From the NCBI GenBank assembly GCA_023424135.1, contig JAFAEH010000294.1:1-16005 (forward strand): a stretch of 16,005 bases of DNA. Reading direction: 5' to 3'. This document shows positions 14,901 to 16,005 of the stretch, one piece after another (position 1 is the first letter of the stretch; each line of letters opens with the position of its first letter). Source of the DNA: Actinomycetes bacterium (GTDB lineage: Bacteria; Actinomycetota; Actinomycetes; Actinomycetales; Cellulomonadaceae). The translations under genes and the position numbers were made by a program. Below the pieces are notes generated by a model that was given only the letters and a program-made list of their open reading frames with translations, searched no databases and was not told the origin of the DNA.

Positions 14901-15891
14901 CCCGCAGACCGCGACGTGCACGGTCCGCGAGACCGACGACGGCGGGGCCGACCGGGTGACGCTCGTCGGTGACGGTGTCGTGCCCACCGGGCCCGGGGCG
15001 GCGGACGTCGTCATCGGCGCGACGCACGCACAGGTCGAGGTCGTCAACGGGTTCGACGCCGGGGTGCTCGTGGTCCGCAAGGAGGTCGCCGGTGACGGTG
15101 CCGCCACGTGGGGGGCGTCCGCGACGTTCGGGTTCAGCGCGGTCTGCACCGACGGCGGCAGGACGCTGCTCGACGAGCGCTTCGAGCTCGCCGCCGGTGG
15201 TGTGCGCACGTTCGGGACGTTCCCGGCCGGCACGTCCTGCCAGGTGCTCGAGGTCGCGACGGGCGGCGCGACGTCCTCGTCCGTCGACCCGGTGGACGGT
15301 GTCGTGACGATCGACGCGCCCGCCGGTGCCGACACCGTGTCGACGGCGCTGGTCACCGTGACGAACACGTTCGACCTGACGTCGCTCGACGTGGTCAAGC
15401 GCGTCGAGGGCGACACCTCCGTCGAGGGGGCGCAGGGACCGTTCGAGGTCGCGCTGGCCTGCACGTGGACGGTCGACGGGCAGGACGTCGCGCTCGACGT
15501 GCCCGGGGGTGCCACCCGCACGCTGCGTGCACCGGCGGCCCTGACCGCGACCTGGGCAGGCCTGCCGGTGGGTGCCGACTGCGTGCTGACCGAGACCCGG
15601 ACGGGTGGTGCGTCGCAGGTGTCCGCGACGGTCCGCGTCGACGGGCGGGACGCCGTCGCGTCCACCGGCGCGCGCGTGCCCGTCGTCGGCCTTGCGGGCA
15701 CCACCGCGCCCGGGCAGGCGGTCGTCGAGCTGGTGAACACGTTCGAGGCGGCTGCCGACACCGCCGCCGAGGGGACGGACGTCGACCCGCTGGCGATCAC
15801 CGGTGCGGACGCGCTGCGTGCCGGTCTCGTGGCGGTGCTGCTGCTCGTCGCCGGTGGTCTGTTGCTCGTCGTCGGGAGGCGACGGGCCTGA
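8956..15891 (+). CDS. Giant LAxTG-anchored surface protein with Ig-like modules and DUF5979 repeats
   Basis: A 2311-residue cell-wall protein. Residues 1-38 are a signal peptide: an Arg-rich start, a hydrophobic core FSVVAVLLSTVLGLPLLTA, and cleavage near AVA/ADPEY. Then come about nine Ig-like modules, starting near 43, 197, 383, 550, 750, 980, 1216, 1416 and 1576. Each opens with a strand holding a Lys and most close with an Asn strand. Several share an inner F(W/D)xxFDLxxV segment. Four DUF5979-type (Cna-B-like) repeats fill 1812-2263. The C-terminus has DPLAITG at 2277-2283, a hydrophobic helix (2289-2307) and RRRA. LAxTG is the signal recognised by class E sortases; no sortase is in the window. 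Likely role: adhesin or surface stalk. ATG 8956 has GGAGGT 6 nt upstream. Composition matches the rest of the window. Confidence 0.9.
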   Translation: MPTTSRRHPRRRRLFSVVAVLLSTVLGLPLLTAPAVAADPEYLSLTKTVDRSELAPGDTYTYRVQVTCSEQSCLDAVLTDSLAEHAGHEVRDVRMRSSDPGLTFAATWTSQGAQTGTAPAVVAADTRVDVAFTQTTVSPAGTGMQSGQTFTLEITLAVPTDLPPGTDVTLENSATVTATNSAPAVDVERVHVVVPVVVDVTPAKSWTPADVAFAPGAASTVRVGVGNAANVPADALVLQDPAVAPEGATSLDAANPFTLVDLTSLDAVAVPTGCVQVTVDAYVLRDGAWTWVAGAGGLALPDGVTAGDVAGLRVTCAGPVPVGATMTLDLGVAQRTTHRESGADLSRDTHSIVNAVAASVQVAGHDDVTRTATAPYRVTPARLGTELTKAFTRARVTGGETSVLTLDATQTSEVPVAELRVEDLGFFDDEIRFGGFASAPQWPTGADGATVVYHLSDGTTQDVTFTTGTVPDAPTLATGVHVTGFAVVFTGSIAPAGDPARLAVDVVTDDEPDAPVRTRDNDALATVVAPNGNTAEGPSDARLTVLPASIDVTLDKTVRPGTALRPGDTAVVELRTGLSVSSSYVTADRVVVTDAWDGTQDGFWNAFELTAIAPTQVPSGTSVQLDVQTSVGTWTTLVVEPARAASWVLEVDAAALGSAGVTLGDVTGVRLTFVDADGFEESTTLVPYVVTTARGTLRTGGALPQDGAALQNAALAAADGSTDGGRPVEGDDPGDDGVDVTPVPPGTGPVEIDKTWSAATVAAQSGQRRTTALTWRTTAGASSVTISDPASTTEPLAGSVFDAFDLVAVRPVALSSTPYSNGWYLRYDRVTDVQLYLPDGAGGYAWTSVQEPAGGWVTSSGFVGLTLDAQQQADARAVRVVLAENTAARAAARQAGDAYDPFAPAPGSGVAAASTDRVLTLEWQVRQVRRTGGWVTGSALYGAPDTGVVRNRVGIEAQLATGTSSDQDHADIRLTDATPLVRIDKRVSTSDVAYVPRPGVVDAADWPTRTFTVEAWNDSVARASYVRVSDPACSDVDVQDGACVLTDPTADPFGTDVDWLAPGTAGSVFDRFDLTDVEITTTRADEVDLAASTAWLLHLRDGDLVVERTTAAALVGMPPAQLADVVGVSVTFQGTQPQVTGGTITQGNRLGLVLSTRLRTHVRSTGVAQTLAAGRTLDVENHAYAQSYDPVLDPDGDTIAAGTDDATVPLTGGDINVGVTKDVTPSTVTEPARGEPLTVTLTADRGVSPVGTLAPAEVVLTDDSTTSPEFWDEFDLVGVGDVTLPAGADQVRVDLYGPFGTDGELVWVEGSAGTGTPVLPVAADRLDDVQGVRYVVSRADGAFFSTQVPAAAWTMRADFQVRLRDTTRGTGDPIELDDEHTVTNTVVAVADRLNGERSVERARSAVVTLSEGTHRLAVSKIANDGDRTVDVGTSVPWDLAFRNDGTGYLTVAELRDTLPASLVWTGETQPVVSVPAGAAISEDVTVTRDGADLVLTWPQDARTLAPGESVGVRLMLELQPGLSEGDRAVNTMTVRTAQTLDACTPLDPSSPVTGAWTQDATTCGASDHVSPRGGPNLFTVKGVRGAASGAATTSGQECLPLLDATGGAYYRTPCVARSVVGGQDDWVLRVVNGGTTSVDELTIFDPLAATGDTMIISGLERGSTYRPRVVAGSLQVHAPAGATVVTEVTTTASACAGTWAGLTTGAVCEQSGEQWQPVDGSTDWDAVTALRVRVDLRTSAGGALLSGQHVDVTFSTVNVLSADDVADGVPAGTAADDVVAWNQFGVKYRDQGASDWKKIAPDRMGVEVLTGPLEVVKVVDGPAAALAPTVFAADLVCRLDGVTLDLGAAASLTLDAANGYRARVDGIPVGARCDVTEAGVPGDRGEAVRSGAVSIEVDAPATDDGGVVGTQVATITNTYRYGTLSVTKRVDTEATTGLPGTYGFALTCTAAGTGAPVLFDGASELGFELADGDTFTAPAGVIPQTATCTVRETDDGGADRVTLVGDGVVPTGPGAADVVIGATHAQVEVVNGFDAGVLVVRKEVAGDGAATWGASATFGFSAVCTDGGRTLLDERFELAAGGVRTFGTFPAGTSCQVLEVATGGATSSSVDPVDGVVTIDAPAGADTVSTALVTVTNTFDLTSLDVVKRVEGDTSVEGAQGPFEVALACTWTVDGQDVALDVPGGATRTLRAPAALTATWAGLPVGADCVLTETRTGGASQVSATVRVDGRDAVASTGARVPVVGLAGTTAPGQAVVELVNTFEAAADTAAEGTDVDPLAITGADALRAGLVAVLLLVAGGLLLVVGRRRA
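14392..15744 (+). repeat. Four tandem DUF5979/Cna-B-like repeats within the surface-protein gene
   Basis: At protein level the repeats are about 1813-1919, 1924-2033, 2037-2139 and 2144-2263. Each has a Lys in the first strand (1817, 1928, 2042, 2148), a Cys pair (1837/1873, 1948/1988, 2064/2095, 2169/2209), a Glu four residues after the second Cys (1877, 1992, 2099, 2213) and an Asn in the last strand (1917, 2031, 2137, 2261). Lys-Asn-Glu is the arrangement that forms isopeptide bonds in Cna-B/SpaA-type domains. The repeats have diverged enough that DNA identity is modest, so recent duplication is unlikely. Confidence 0.8.
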
Positions 15892-15900
15892 GACGCGGCG

Positions 15901-15926
15901 GCCGCCGGGTTCCCCCCCGGGTCGGC
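15901..15926 (+). terminator. Possible terminator hairpin after the surface-protein gene
   Basis: GCCGCCGGG at 15901-15909 pairs with CCCGG and CGGC at 15916-15926, leaving a 2-nt bulge and a 6-nt loop, 10 nt after the stop. The sequence is extremely G/C-rich and borders a dubious homopolymer, so the fold may be coincidental. Confidence 0.35.
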
Positions 15927-15937
15927 GGTCGCCGCCG

Positions 15938-15962
15938 CCCCCCCCCCCCCCCCCCCCCCCCC
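15938..15962. other. Run of 25 C followed by G/C-only low-complexity sequence
   Basis: Positions 15938-15962 are all C. From there to 16005 the sequence is nearly all G/C and without visible genes. A homopolymer this long is atypical of bacterial chromosomes and occurs within 70 bases of the window end. It is probably an assembly or read-end artefact (a poly-G artefact read on the other strand), though a true phase-variable tract cannot be ruled out. Confidence 0.7.
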
Positions 15963-16005
15963 GGGGGCGGGGCCGGCCCACGCCGCCCCCCCGCCCCCCC
16001 GCCAC

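Noticed and set aside
8224..16005. A 2593-codon open frame on the minus strand opposite the surface-protein gene
   Set aside because: Its predicted protein is an Arg/Gly/Asp/Val-rich low-complexity chain with no recognisable domains. It runs on through the poly-C end and covers a clear plus-strand gene with a signal peptide and anchor. It is a by-product of high GC.
1..16005. tRNA, rRNA, insertion sequences or phage attachment sites
   Set aside because: No cloverleaf, rRNA-like segment, transposase-like product or flanking target duplication was seen on reading both strands by eye.

Overview
The window is very GC-rich DNA (roughly three quarters G+C) with dense GC3-biased genes. Two -10-like TANNNT boxes sit about 7 nt before start codons, and there is a cell-wall protein with an LAxTG anchor. 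Together these suggest a high-GC actinobacterium, probably a Cellulomonas-like Micrococcales; this is inferred from style, not from a marker gene. The left edge cuts a gene. The right end runs into a 25-C homopolymer and low-complexity G/C sequence that looks like a poor-quality contig end.

Layout, left to right: (1) the C-terminal part of a secreted CAP-domain protein (+). (2) A non-coding stretch carrying seven phased palindromes, the 'hairpin array' (371-678). (3) A two-gene arginine/ornithine catabolic operon on the minus strand: a guanidino-hydrolase of the ddaH/arginine dihydrolase type followed by rocD, with a repeat-containing region upstream. (4) A small SRPBCC protein (-) divergent from an aldo/keto reductase (+), only 33 bp apart. 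(5) A minus-strand pair, a winged-helix + minimal nucleotidyltransferase fusion overlapping a HEPN-like gene by 4 nt, resembling MNT/HEPN toxin-antitoxin modules, with a tandem-repeat promoter region. (6) A minus-strand OsmC/EcsC-like pair. (7) A plus-strand hexapeptide-repeat protein ending in a strong hairpin. (8) A plus-strand AraC-family regulator preceded by a possible 9-codon leaderless upstream ORF. (9) A 2311-residue surface protein (+) with a signal peptide, about nine Ig-like modules, four DUF5979/Cna-B-like C-terminal repeats, and an LAITG sortase signal with a membrane anchor.

How the genes may work together: the hydrolase and RocD would take arginine or a methylarginine towards glutamate semialdehyde. 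An Asn at a key site, and the pairing with RocD, favour an ornithine-producing arginine dihydrolase over a true dimethylargininase. The AraC-type regulator lies directly upstream of the giant adhesin and could control it, but this rests only on position. The most interesting items are the hairpin array, the chain of about 13 predicted Lys/Asn modules in the adhesin, the wHTH-MNT/HEPN pair with its repeated operator, and the possible leaderless upstream ORF before the AraC gene.
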